This document shows, piece by piece, positions 16,587 through 25,527 of a stretch of DNA of 64,000 bases. This stretch comes from Salinactinospora qingdaonensis (GTDB lineage: Bacteria > Actinomycetota > Actinomycetes > Streptosporangiales > Streptosporangiaceae): contig NZ_BAABDD010000001.1 of the NCBI RefSeq assembly GCF_039539445.1, forward strand, positions 372,001-436,000, written 5' to 3'. The notes below the pieces were generated by a model. The model ran no database searches, was not told the DNA's origin, and worked only from the letters and a program-made list of their open reading frames with translations. Numbering within the stretch: the stretch's first letter is position 1; the number at the start of each line of letters is the position of its first letter. Position numbers and translations under genes: made by a program.

Positions 16587-16778
16587 CTAGGTCTCCTCCT
16601 CGGAGGTGGATGACTGCGCTGCATCTTCGACTGTGTCGGTCTGGGGCAACCGGTACTTCTCGTACAGCTCGCGGGCGTAGTCCTTCGCTTCTTGGGACGG
16701 CTCCTCGCCGAGCTCCTCGCGGACGAGCTCGTCGAGTTCCGTGTTCATGGGATCCATAGGTGGCAGCTTGCCTGCCAT
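16587..16778 (-). CDS. Small acidic protein of unknown function
   Basis: A 63-residue acidic protein: MAGKLPPMDP, then a helical stretch with TELDELVREELGEEPSQEAK and DYARELYEKYRLP, and a Ser/Glu tail. The regular spacing of Leu and Glu suggests a short amphipathic helix or coiled coil. I see no clear ribosome site; starts at 16778, 16757 or 16748 are all possible. No function can be assigned. It lies between the anti-sigma-type ATPase and the RND pump without being clearly tied to either. Confidence 0.55.
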   Translation of the reverse strand: MAGKLPPMDPMNTELDELVREELGEEPSQEAKDYARELYEKYRLPQTDTVEDAAQSSTSEEET

Positions 16779-16931
16779 AGGCGCGGTATAACAAATCGGC
16801 GCTCCAGGCAGCGCCATCTCGGTGGAAACTGAGACACCGGATTCCCCGCAAACGACGGAGGCGCCGCGCCCTCGCGCGATGAACACGAGCGGGCGCGGCG
16901 CCTTGGCGGTTACGGCCGACCTCCCGATGCC

Positions 16932-19900
16932 CTAGACCTGCTCAGTCTCCTTTTCTGAGGCATCCTCGGCGCCGCTGTCGCGCTTGGCGCGCTCGGCCTC
17001 GATCTTGGCCGTCCGGCGCTCCTCTCGACGGCGTGCGCCGCGCTCCCTGACGCTTTCGGTCATGGTGTAGAGCACGGGCACCAGAATGAGCGTCAGCAGT
17101 GTGGAGGTGAACAGGCCACCGATCACCACGATCGCCAATGGCTGCGAGATGAACGCGCCCCCGCCGGTGATCCCCAGTGCCATGGGGGTCAGCGCCCCGA
17201 TGGTGGCCAGCGCGGTCATGATCACCGGACGCAACCGGTGCCGGGAGCCTTCGACGACGGCGGCTCGTAGCTCCATGCCTTCGACACGGTACTGGTTGAC
17301 CAGGTCGATGAGCACGACGGCGTTGGTGACCACGATGCCGATGAGCATCAGCAGCCCGATCAGGGCCGGCACGCCCAGCGGTGTGCCCGTCAGCAGCAGC
17401 AGGCCAAGGGCACCGGTTGCGGCGAAGGGGATGGACACCAGCAGGATCAACGGCTGCATCAGGCTCTTGAAGGTCGCAACCATGATGAGGTAGACGATCA
17501 CGATCGCCGCCAGCATCGCCAAGCCCAACTGCATGAACGCTTCGGCCTGCTCGGAGCTGGTACCACCGATGGTGGCGGTGGCGCCCTCGGGCAGGTCGAG
17601 CTCGTTGAGCGCTGTCGTCAACTCCGCGGTGACCGATCCCAAATCCTCAGCGGTGGGGGTAGCCGAGACGATGGCGCTGCGTACGCCGCCGCTGCGGGTG
17701 AGCTGGGGCGGCTGCTGCACCTCTTCGACGTCGGCGACCTCCGAGAGCTCCACCGTACCGGTCGGGCCGGTGATGTCCAGGTTCTCCAACTGCTCGACAC
17801 TGTCAGGGCGCTCGGTGGCGCGCACGACAAGATCGCGCTGGGTCTCATCGATTGTGACGCTTCCCACATTTGCACCTCGGAAGGCTTGGCTGACGGCCTG
17901 GCCGATCTGGGCTTCGGTCAGTCCCTCTTCCGCGGCCTGCTCGGCGTCGACTTGGACTTCCAGGGCGGGCTGCTCGGCGGCGAGGTTGTTGCGCACCTCG
18001 GCCGCGCCGGGGATGTCGCTGACGGTGTCCTCGACGAGTTCGGTGGCCTCTTGGAGGGTCGCCGTGTCGTCGGCCCGGAGTTCGACCTCCAGGGTCGAGC
18101 CGCCGCCGGCGCTTTGCAGGCGCGGCTGGGCGTCGGTATCGACCCCGTTGAGGATCTCGCGGAGCCGTTCCTCGTACTCCTGCTGGTCACCGTCGGGGTC
18201 GGTGGTCAGGGTGTAGCTGATGCTGTCGGCGCCACCGCCCATACCGAACATGGCGTTGAGGCCGCCACCGCCAAAGGACGCCTGGTAGTTCTCCACCCAC
18301 GACAGATCGGCGAGTTCCGCTTCGACCTTGGCCGCCTCTTCATCGGCCTTGGCCATAGAAGAACCCACGGGTAGTTCCTGGGTGACGGAGAACGTGTTCT
18401 GCCCCTGGTTGCCGAGGAAGTTGGTCTGCACCAAGGGAGTGATGAGCCCCGTGCCGAGGAGAAGGGCGAGGGCCGCAGTCAGCGTGATGACCCGGTGCCG
18501 AGTGGTCCAGCGGATGATCGGCAAGTAGGCGCGTTGCAGCGGTGTGCGCAGCTCGCGCTGGTTCTCTTCGGCCTTGACCCGTTCCACGTCCTCAGGCGGC
18601 ACCACCCGGGGCCGCATGAACCAGTAGGCCAGAACCGGGATGATCGTCAGCGAGACCAGCAGTGAGGCGGCCAATGCGGCGCTGACGGTCAGGGCGAAGG
18701 GAGCGAAGAGCTCGCCCACCTGCCCGCCGACGAAGGCCATGGGAGCGAACACGGCGATGGTGATCAGCGTGGCCGATGTGACGGCCGCGGCCACCTCGCG
18801 CACGCCCTGGAAAACGGCGGTGAACTTCTCCTCGCCGTAGTTCATGTGGCGCTTGATGTTTTCCAGCACCACGATCGAGTCGTCGACCACCCGGCCGACG
18901 GCCACGGTCAGCGCACCGAGCGTGAGAATGTTGAGGGAGTAGTCAAGCGCCTGCACACCCAGCATTGCGATCAGCAGCGACACCGGGATGGAGACCGCTG
19001 TCACCAGGGTGGAGCGGACCGAGAGCAAGAAGACGAGGATGACCAACACCGCGAAGATCAGGCCCAGCCCGCCCTCTTCGGCCATGGCGACGATGGACTC
19101 GTTGATGAAGGGAGCCTGATCGAAGATCACGCTGATCTCGGCGTTCTCACCGAGCAGCGGCTCCAGTTCGCTCAGTCGCTCCTCGACCGCCTCGGAGATC
19201 TCGACCGTGTTGCCCTCGGGAGTGCTGAAGATGGAGATGCCCAGGCTGGGCTGACCGTTGGTGCGGGTGATGCTGCTGCGCTCGTCGGGCCGCAGCTCAA
19301 CCTCGGCGACCTCGGAGAGCTTGACGGGCTCGGGTTCCTGGGCCTCGGCTGCCGGCACGCCGGCCTGGGCCGCAGCCGCCCCGCTCGGGACCGCTGCCGC
19401 GCTCCCGCTGGGGGTCAGCCAGATGTTGCGCACGTCGTCTAGGGACTGCAACTGCCCGCCGGTGGTGACGGTCAGGGAGCGCTCGTCCTGGGTGATGTCG
19501 CCTCCGGGCAGCAGCGCGCCGCTGGCTTGCAGGGCGCTGGTGACGTCGTTGGCGGTGAGTCCCTCGTCCTCTAGCTCGTCCTCATCGGGGGTCACGGTGA
19601 CCGTGGACTCGCGTACGCCGCTGACCTGGGCCGCGCGTACACCGTCGATCGATTCCAGCTCTGGGACGACCTGCTCTTCCAGCGGGTCGGCCAGGGACTG
19701 GGCGTCGCCGTCGTCGGTGCCGGCCGACAGCACCACGACGGGGATATCGCTGGTACTGAAAGCTTGGACGTAGGTTTCCACGTCATCGGGCAGCGTCGGC
19801 CGCACTTGGTCGACGGCCTGCTGCAAGGACCGTACGACGTCGTCGGTGTTGTCCCCGTAGTCGAACTCGACCTGCACCTGGGCAGACCCGTTGGAGGAGG

Positions 19901-20150
19901 TGGAGGTGTAGTCGGTGACGCCGGAGACGCCCTTGACCGCCTGCTCTAGGGGTTCGGTGACCTCGTTCTCGACGACCTCGGGGGAGGCGCCTTGGTACTG
20001 GGCGCCCACCATTGCCATAGGCAACTCAAGGGACGGCATGAGCTCGCGTTTGGCCGAACCGGTGGCGATCAGGCCGAAGACGATCGACGCAAGCGTGATC
20101 AGCAGGATCAGCGCCCGGTTGCCAAGGCTCAGCTTGGCCAATCTGGACAT
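16932..20150 (-). CDS. RND-family (HAE1/AcrB-like) efflux permease
   Basis: A 1072-residue proton-driven efflux pump in the cell membrane. The N-terminal helix leads to KRELMPSLELPMAMV, a large extracytoplasmic porter region, and helices 2-6 from about residue 340, including the helix-4 acidic pair in VGRVVDDSIVVLENI that couples to protons. A second porter region and helices 8-12 follow, with an acidic/basic cytosolic tail. Length and duplicated layout match AcrB-type transporters, although no adaptor or outer-membrane channel gene is near, as expected for a Gram-positive. ATG 20150 follows GAGGAG. A MarR regulator is encoded divergently and is probably its repressor. Substrate unknown. Confidence 0.88.
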   Translation of the reverse strand: MSRLAKLSLGNRALILLITLASIVFGLIATGSAKRELMPSLELPMAMVGAQYQGASPEVVENEVTEPLEQAVKGVSGVTDYTSTSSNGSAQVQVEFDYGDNTDDVVRSLQQAVDQVRPTLPDDVETYVQAFSTSDIPVVVLSAGTDDGDAQSLADPLEEQVVPELESIDGVRAAQVSGVRESTVTVTPDEDELEDEGLTANDVTSALQASGALLPGGDITQDERSLTVTTGGQLQSLDDVRNIWLTPSGSAAAVPSGAAAAQAGVPAAEAQEPEPVKLSEVAEVELRPDERSSITRTNGQPSLGISIFSTPEGNTVEISEAVEERLSELEPLLGENAEISVIFDQAPFINESIVAMAEEGGLGLIFAVLVILVFLLSVRSTLVTAVSIPVSLLIAMLGVQALDYSLNILTLGALTVAVGRVVDDSIVVLENIKRHMNYGEEKFTAVFQGVREVAAAVTSATLITIAVFAPMAFVGGQVGELFAPFALTVSAALAASLLVSLTIIPVLAYWFMRPRVVPPEDVERVKAEENQRELRTPLQRAYLPIIRWTTRHRVITLTAALALLLGTGLITPLVQTNFLGNQGQNTFSVTQELPVGSSMAKADEEAAKVEAELADLSWVENYQASFGGGGLNAMFGMGGGADSISYTLTTDPDGDQQEYEERLREILNGVDTDAQPRLQSAGGGSTLEVELRADDTATLQEATELVEDTVSDIPGAAEVRNNLAAEQPALEVQVDAEQAAEEGLTEAQIGQAVSQAFRGANVGSVTIDETQRDLVVRATERPDSVEQLENLDITGPTGTVELSEVADVEEVQQPPQLTRSGGVRSAIVSATPTAEDLGSVTAELTTALNELDLPEGATATIGGTSSEQAEAFMQLGLAMLAAIVIVYLIMVATFKSLMQPLILLVSIPFAATGALGLLLLTGTPLGVPALIGLLMLIGIVVTNAVVLIDLVNQYRVEGMELRAAVVEGSRHRLRPVIMTALATIGALTPMALGITGGGAFISQPLAIVVIGGLFTSTLLTLILVPVLYTMTESVRERGARRREERRTAKIEAERAKRDSGAEDASEKETEQV

Positions 20151-20278
20151 GGGTGTGGTGCTCCTCGACGAGTTCAATCGCGCTCATTGCGGCACCGCTG
20201 CGGTGAGCGGTCGATGGCTTGTACTGGCCACACGGGCGGGGGCACGGGGCCGTGTGGCTCTGCCGGGCACGCGAAATT

Positions 20279-20292
20279 CACGATACTTCGTG
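20279..20292. promoter_or_regulatory. Inverted repeat, candidate MarR operator
   Basis: CACGA-TACT-TCGTG lies in the gap between the divergent RND and MarR genes, a typical place for a MarR-family operator. Confidence 0.4.
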
Positions 20293-20350
20293 TAATGCTG
20301 ACTTTCACGGCGGGATGATGCTTATCAGTGATTTGTCAGGGTGGTGTCAG

Positions 20351-20360
20351 TGACATGTCA
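20351..20360. promoter_or_regulatory. Palindrome over the MarR start codon
   Basis: TGACATGTCA is a perfect 10-bp palindrome that covers ATG 20355. TGTCA is repeated four times within 20333-20360, suggesting a binding region or a translation-control element. Confidence 0.3.
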
Positions 20361-20858
20361 GGGACAGCGAAGGACGACGTGAACACCGACGAGAAGGACG
20401 AGCTCCTGCAACGCATCAGAGAGTTGGAGGAGCGCAAGATCAGGCTCTTCGCGCGCAACCGCTCGCTACCGCTGTTGACAACGACCCTGACCATTCAGCA
20501 ACTCAAGGCCTTGATGCTGCTGGGACTCGACGGGGATCTGTCGTCAAACGAGCTGGCTGAGGGGTTGGGCACCGGGGTCGCCACGTTGACCGGGATCGTC
20601 GACCGGCTCATGGCCCGAGGATTAGTGCACCGGTGGGAGGCCCCTGAGGACCGACGGGTGCGGCGCGTCGGGCTCACCGAGGAGGGCCGACGAGTGGTCG
20701 CGGAGTTCTGGGGGGCCGGGCAGCGACACTACGCGCTGTTGGCCCAGCTCGACGCGGACACGCTGCGGGGGCTGGCTACGGCGGCCGAGGCGCTGTGTCG
20801 TTTTCTGGAATCAGAAGAGCCCCAGGACGGGGACGAGGCTCCCCTACAGACACCCTGA
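20355..20858 (+). CDS. MarR-family transcriptional regulator
   Basis: A 167-residue winged-helix regulator. An N-terminal helical segment (about residues 12-40) is followed by the MarR core: LTIQQLKALMLLGLDGDLSS, recognition helix region ELAEGLGTGVATLTGIVDRL, and wing APEDRRVRRVGLTEEG. The start could also be GTG 20328; I favour ATG 20355 since the homologous region begins later and both ribosome sites are weak. Encoded back to back with the RND pump at 20150, so it most likely controls that pump and itself in response to a small ligand. Ligand not predictable. Confidence 0.8.
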   Translation: MSGTAKDDVNTDEKDELLQRIRELEERKIRLFARNRSLPLLTTTLTIQQLKALMLLGLDGDLSSNELAEGLGTGVATLTGIVDRLMARGLVHRWEAPEDRRVRRVGLTEEGRRVVAEFWGAGQRHYALLAQLDADTLRGLATAAEALCRFLESEEPQDGDEAPLQTP

Positions 20859-20962
20859 GGGGGCCACTGCCACGAGCGGGGAGGAGGGGAGCAGCGCGGC
20901 GGCCAGACCACACGGGGCAGGCACGGCGCCCTGGTAAGGCGCCTAGGTACGCAGCGAAGCGC

Positions 20963-21301
20963 TCACCCGGGGCGTACGGGGACCTCCTCGCCCGGGGGTA
21001 CATGCTCGGCGGCCGTTCCCCAAACCACGCGCAGCAGATCGTCGAGCGCGTGAGCCAGCGTGTCGTCGATGAGCTCGTAGCTGACCTGACGGCCACGCGC
21101 CCGGGTGGCCACGAGACCGCATTCCCGCAGGCAGGCCAGGTGATTGGAGACGTTTTGCCGGGTAAGACCAAGCTGTTCGGCCAGTTGGGCAGGGTAGGCG
21201 GGGCCGTCCAAGAGCGCCAGCAGCAGCCGGCATCGGGTGGGATCGGCAAGCGCCCGGCCAAGGCGCTGGATCGCATAGCGGCGTTGGTCGAGAGTTAACA
21301 T
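20963..21301 (-). CDS. cmtR: CmtR-type ArsR-family Cd(II)/Pb(II) sensor
   Basis: A 112-residue winged-helix repressor that closely resembles mycobacterial CmtR as I recall it: RLGRALADPTRCR, LGLTRQNVSNHLACLRECGLV and GRQVSYEL. All three metal-binding Cys of CmtR are present at the same numbers, Cys24, Cys57 and Cys61. CmtR binds its operator without metal and leaves it when Cd(II) or Pb(II) binds. ATG 21301 aligns with the CmtR start; an in-frame ATG at 21310 is possible. Transcribed divergently from a cation diffusion facilitator gene, which is the likely target. Confidence 0.85.
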   Translation of the reverse strand: MLTLDQRRYAIQRLGRALADPTRCRLLLALLDGPAYPAQLAEQLGLTRQNVSNHLACLRECGLVATRARGRQVSYELIDDTLAHALDDLLRVVWGTAAEHVPPGEEVPVRPG

Positions 21302-21310
21302 GAAAACCAT

Positions 21311-21348
21311 TGTACAGGGTTTGCTGTATAGACACTCCAGACTGTATA
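21311..21348. promoter_or_regulatory. Candidate CmtR operator region
   Basis: An AT-rich stretch directly upstream of cmtR with TGTACA (21311-21316) and two direct copies of CTGTATA (21324-21330 and 21342-21348), 18 bases apart. It lies between the divergent metal genes and probably overlaps both promoters. Confidence 0.45.
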
Positions 21349-21455
21349 AACAGTAGAAGCTGAACTATTACTGGGCCGGTCCTCGCGCCGTCCTCCATCG
21401 ACGCGCGCCGAGCAGCACCGACACTACGAACGGCCGATCGCGCCAAGGAGGCTTC

Positions 21456-22367
21456 ATGGGGGTTGACCACGGGCACGGGCATGCCACCGCGGCAAGCGCC
21501 CACCGGGGCAAACTCATCATCGTCTTGCTGTTGACCGTTGGGGTGATGGTGGCGCAGATCGTCGGGGGCCTCCTCGCGGGCAGCCTGGCCCTGCTCGCCG
21601 ACGCCGGCCATATGGCCGCCGACGCCTTCGGCATCGTGGCCGCACTGCTGGCAGTGTGGATGGCTTCCCGCCCCTCGTGCTCCAAGCGCACGTTCGGGCT
21701 TCAGCGCGCCGAGATCCTCGCCGCCGCCGGTAACGCCTTGCTTTTGTTCGGACTGTGCGTCTACATCGCCTATGAGGCGATCCAGCGCCTGTTCACGCCC
21801 CAGCCGGTGACCGGACCGACGATGCTGGTGGTCGCTGCTATCGGGCTGGCCGTCAACATCGGTGGTCTTGTGCTGCTGCGCACGGGCCAGCGCGAGAGCC
21901 TCAACCTGCGCGGCGCCTACCTGGAGGTTCTCGGTGACACCGTGTCGTCGCTGGGGGTTATCGTCGCCGCCGTGGTCATCTGGCTCACAGACTGGCGCCA
22001 AGCCGACTCCATCGTCTCCCTGGGGATCGCGCTCTTCATCGTGCCGCGTGCCTGGAACCTGCTGCGCGAAGCCGTCCACGTGCTGCTGGAGGCCGTGCCC
22101 CGCGAGGTCGACCTCGACGAGGTCCGCAGCCACATCCTCTCCCAAAACGGCGTGCTCGACGTGCACGACCTACACGCCTGGACGATCACCTCGGGGATGC
22201 CGGTCCTAAGCGCCCACGTGGTGGTCGAGGAAGAACTGCTTCGTGACACCGGACGCATGCTCGATGAACTCCACATGTGCCTGTCCGGACACTTCGACGT
22301 CGAGCACTCGACTTTGCAACTGGAACCAGCCGGCCACATCAACCACGAGGGCGCACGCCACCAGTGA
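21456..22367 (+). CDS. Cation diffusion facilitator (CzcD-like) metal exporter
   Basis: A 303-residue divalent-metal/proton antiporter of the membrane. Six helices span about residues 18-205. Helix 2 carries the metal-site motif DAGHMAAD; in helix 5 the usual HxxxD is EVLGD, a His-to-Glu variant that could alter metal choice. The cytosolic C-terminal domain (about 210-290) has VHDLHAWTI and ends in a His-rich tail; the N-terminus DHGHGHATAASAH is also His-rich. ATG 21456 follows AAGGAGG. Paired divergently with cmtR, it is likely a Cd/Zn/Pb efflux pump switched on by metal stress. Confidence 0.85.
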   Translation: MGVDHGHGHATAASAHRGKLIIVLLLTVGVMVAQIVGGLLAGSLALLADAGHMAADAFGIVAALLAVWMASRPSCSKRTFGLQRAEILAAAGNALLLFGLCVYIAYEAIQRLFTPQPVTGPTMLVVAAIGLAVNIGGLVLLRTGQRESLNLRGAYLEVLGDTVSSLGVIVAAVVIWLTDWRQADSIVSLGIALFIVPRAWNLLREAVHVLLEAVPREVDLDEVRSHILSQNGVLDVHDLHAWTITSGMPVLSAHVVVEEELLRDTGRMLDELHMCLSGHFDVEHSTLQLEPAGHINHEGARHQ

Positions 22368-22548
22368 CCGAGATCACGGATCTTTCCGTTGGAGCCGATT
22401 CGTTGGGGCTCTAAGGCGGGGGGTGCGTATCATGCCCTCCGCACCGATCCGGTAGACCTTGGACAAACCGCCCACCCGGCTGGCATAGTGACACGCTGAT
22501 TCCCACCAACGGGTTACCTAACGCTCGCCCGCTGCCAGGGAAGTAACG

Positions 22549-23868
22549 GTGTGCCGGGAAGTCTGGTCGGCGGTGACGGACGACCATATACACCTTCGGG
22601 GGCACACAAGCATGGCGAACGCGGGCGGTATAAACCGCATCGGCAACTGGCTGCGTCAGGACGTCGTCTCCGGTTTCATCCTCATCATCGGAGCGGTCGT
22701 CGCTTTGGTGTGGGCCAACTCCGCCTTCGGGGACGTCTACGAAGAAATCCGCACCTTCGAGTTCGGCCCTGAGGCGCTGCACCTGCACCTGTCCGTGGAG
22801 GAATGGGCGGCCGACGCGCTGCTTGCGGTCTTCTTCTTCGTGGTCGGTAACGAGCTCAAGCAGGAGTTCGTACGCGGGGAGCTGCGCAACCCGCGCCGCG
22901 CTATGCTGCCGATCGTCGCGGCCATCTGCGGCATGGTAGTGCCCGCGGCCATCTACGTCGCCTTCAACCTCGGCCAGGGCGAGGCCGCCCTGTACGGGTG
23001 GGGCATCCCCATGGCCACCGACATCGCTTTCGCCGTCGCCATCTTGGCCGTGGTCGGGCGGCATCTGCCGCCGGCGTTGCGTACGTTCCTGCTGACGCTG
23101 GCCATCGTCGACGATCTCGGCGCCATCATCGTGATCGCGGTCTTCTACACCGACCACCTGTCCTTCATGCCGATGTTGGGAGCCATCGCCCTCCTGGCGG
23201 TGTTTGGCTACCTCCAGCAAGGGCGGGGGCTGGCCGCCTCACTGAACCGCTCCGCGCTGCCCAACTGGGTGGTCTACGTCCCGCTCGCCTGCGTCATCTG
23301 GACCCTGGTGCACGCCAGTGGTGTCCACGCGACCATCGCCGGGGTAGCCATGGGGCTCCTCATGCGCACCGTCAAGCAGCCAGGCGAGTCCGAAGACCCC
23401 AGTCACCGGGTGGAGCACATGTTGCGGCCATGGTCCTCGGCTGTGGCCCTGCCGATCTTCTCCCTGATGTCGGCTGGTGTGGTCTTTGGAAGCGCGGCGA
23501 GCATCTTCAGCGACACTGTGGCGCTGGGGGTGATCTTCGGCCTGGTGGGAGGCAAGATCGTCGGTATCCTCGGGGGCTCTTGGATCACCACCAAGGTCAC
23601 GACCGCCGAACTCAATCCCTCCCTGCGCTGGATCGACATCACAGGTATGGCAGCGCTGGCAGGAATCGGCTTCACGGTGTCTCTGCTGATCAGCGAGTTG
23701 TCGTTCGCCACCAACCCTGAGGAGCTCGCCAACGCCAAGGGCGGTGTGCTCATCGCCTCACTCATCGCCACCGTGATCGCCGCGGCCATCCTCGGCGTGC
23801 GCAATGCCCATTACCGCAAGTTGGGCGCTCCCAAGCTGCGCGCCGACTCCGGTGGCAGCATCGACTGA
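22549..23868 (+). CDS. nhaA: NhaA Na+/H+ antiporter
   Basis: A 439-residue antiporter that exports Na+ in exchange for H+. About twelve helices are visible. The hallmark segments are IPMATDIAFAVAIL (helix 4) and TLAIVDDLGAIIVIAVFY (helix 5, with the paired Asp that bind Na+ and H+ in E. coli NhaA, Asp163/Asp164), and ITGMAALAGIGFTVSLLI near the end. GTG 22549 has AGGGAAG five bases upstream; ATG 22612 is an alternative closer to the usual NhaA start. It stands next to K+ uptake genes, suggesting a local cluster for ion balance. Confidence 0.88.
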   Translation: MCREVWSAVTDDHIHLRGHTSMANAGGINRIGNWLRQDVVSGFILIIGAVVALVWANSAFGDVYEEIRTFEFGPEALHLHLSVEEWAADALLAVFFFVVGNELKQEFVRGELRNPRRAMLPIVAAICGMVVPAAIYVAFNLGQGEAALYGWGIPMATDIAFAVAILAVVGRHLPPALRTFLLTLAIVDDLGAIIVIAVFYTDHLSFMPMLGAIALLAVFGYLQQGRGLAASLNRSALPNWVVYVPLACVIWTLVHASGVHATIAGVAMGLLMRTVKQPGESEDPSHRVEHMLRPWSSAVALPIFSLMSAGVVFGSAASIFSDTVALGVIFGLVGGKIVGILGGSWITTKVTTAELNPSLRWIDITGMAALAGIGFTVSLLISELSFATNPEELANAKGGVLIASLIATVIAAAILGVRNAHYRKLGAPKLRADSGGSID

Positions 23869-23980
23869 CCTGACGCACCCCGGCACGAAACACTGGTCAA
23901 CCACGGGGATTCCTTCTTCTGACGTGCCCGTTGTGCCGCTGAAACCGGCAGCCCAGTAGGCTCGTTCGTCACTCGATCGA

Positions 23981-25513
23981 GTGTTTTCGCAGGACGATTC
24001 GCTCGACAGCGCCGACGGCACTACCGTTGCCGTGGGCGCTAGTGCAACCGCTGCGACTGGCGTGGCGACCACGGAACGCGGGATGGCAGACAGAAGGATG
24101 CTCGGCAGAGCGCGGCAGCGCTATAGCAGGGTGATGCAGACGCTGCGGGCGCGGCGTGCGGGCCCTGAGAGGCAGATGCGGCTGTCCCGAGGATGGGCAC
24201 GGCCCGCCCGGTTGTTGATCACTGTGTTCGGTGTGGCCGACCTGCTCGGTACCGGAATACTGCTCTTACCGGTCTCACGGTCCGACCCCGAAGCAGCGTC
24301 GTTCATCGACGCCCTGTTCACCTCGACGTCAGCGTTGTTCGTGGTGGGGCTGACGGTGGTCGATACCGGCGCCTACTGGTCGCCGTTCGGCGAGGTCGTG
24401 ATCTTGTGCTTGATCCAGGCCGGCGGCTTGGGAATCATGACGTTGGCCTCACTGCTGGGTACGGTGGTCATCCGCCGATTCGGGCTGCGGATGCAGCTCA
24501 ACGTGCAGACGGAGACGCGGGCGCCCTACGTGGGCGAGGTCCGTGGCATCGTCGGACGGATCACCGCCACGAGTCTGGCCTGTGAGGCGATCGTGGCACT
24601 CATCCTGATCCCGCGCATGTGGCTGGTGCACGACATCGCTGCGCCGACGGCGCTCTACAGCGGGATGTTCCATGCGGTTTCGGCGTTCAACAACGCCGGA
24701 CTGTCGCTGTACTCCGACAGCATGACCCGCTTCGCCGACGACCCGGTGATCCTGATTCCGGTCGCTATGGCGACGATCCTCGGCGGGCTGGGGTTCCCGG
24801 TCCTGCTCGAACTGCGCCGCCACCTCACCGCGCCAAGACGCTGGACACTGCACACCAAACTCACTGTGCACACCACCGCCCTCCTGTTCGTGGGGGGTAT
24901 GGTCGTGGTGACGGCGCTGGAGTGGACGAATCCGGCCACGTTGGGCGAGATGGGGTGGGCCGACAAGGTCCTGGCCGGCTCCTTTCACGGCATCATGCCG
25001 CGCAGCGGAGGCTTCAACGTCATCGACGTGGGAGCCATGCGCGACCCGACCTTGCTGGCCGTCATCATGTTGATGTTCGTAGGTGGGGGCAGCGGAGGCA
25101 CCGCCGGTGGGATCAAAGTAGCCACGTTCGCGGTCATCTGGTTGGTGGTGTGGGCTGAGATCCGCGGCCACCCGCACGTGCACGCCTATGGGCGACGGCT
25201 GTCCTCCAGCGCTATCCGCCAGGCGCTGAGCCTGACGTTCCTGACAATGACAGTAGTGGTAGTCGTTACGGTCATCCTGCTGATCATCACGCCCTTCGGC
25301 ATGACTTCTGTACTGTTCGAGGTGGTATCGGCATCCGGAGTGGTGGGGCTGTCGACAGGAATCACCGCCGATCTGCCGGACAGTGCACAACTATTCCTGG
25401 TCGTGTTGATGTTCGCCGGGCGGATCGGTCCCATCACCTTCGCTTCGGCGCTGGCACTGCGTGAACGAACCCGCCGCTACGATCTGGCCGAAGCTCGGCC
25501 GATCATCGGTTGA
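23981..25513 (+). CDS. TrkH/KtrB-type potassium uptake channel subunit
   Basis: Up to 510 residues. The translocating subunit of a K+ uptake system has four repeated membrane-pore-membrane units, and their filter loops are visible: TSALFVVGLTVVDTG, SAFNNAGLSLYSD, GIMPRSGGFNVID and VSASGVVGLSTGI. The first 65 residues are polar and poorly conserved, and GTG 23981 lacks a ribosome site, so ATG 24083, 24098 or 24134 may be the true start. The next gene overlaps or abuts it and encodes the matching NAD-binding gating subunit. Confidence 0.87.
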   Translation: MFSQDDSLDSADGTTVAVGASATAATGVATTERGMADRRMLGRARQRYSRVMQTLRARRAGPERQMRLSRGWARPARLLITVFGVADLLGTGILLLPVSRSDPEAASFIDALFTSTSALFVVGLTVVDTGAYWSPFGEVVILCLIQAGGLGIMTLASLLGTVVIRRFGLRMQLNVQTETRAPYVGEVRGIVGRITATSLACEAIVALILIPRMWLVHDIAAPTALYSGMFHAVSAFNNAGLSLYSDSMTRFADDPVILIPVAMATILGGLGFPVLLELRRHLTAPRRWTLHTKLTVHTTALLFVGGMVVVTALEWTNPATLGEMGWADKVLAGSFHGIMPRSGGFNVIDVGAMRDPTLLAVIMLMFVGGGSGGTAGGIKVATFAVIWLVVWAEIRGHPHVHAYGRRLSSSAIRQALSLTFLTMTVVVVVTVILLIITPFGMTSVLFEVVSASGVVGLSTGITADLPDSAQLFLVVLMFAGRIGPITFASALALRERTRRYDLAEARPIIG

Positions 25514-25527
25514 GATCGCGAGGAGAC

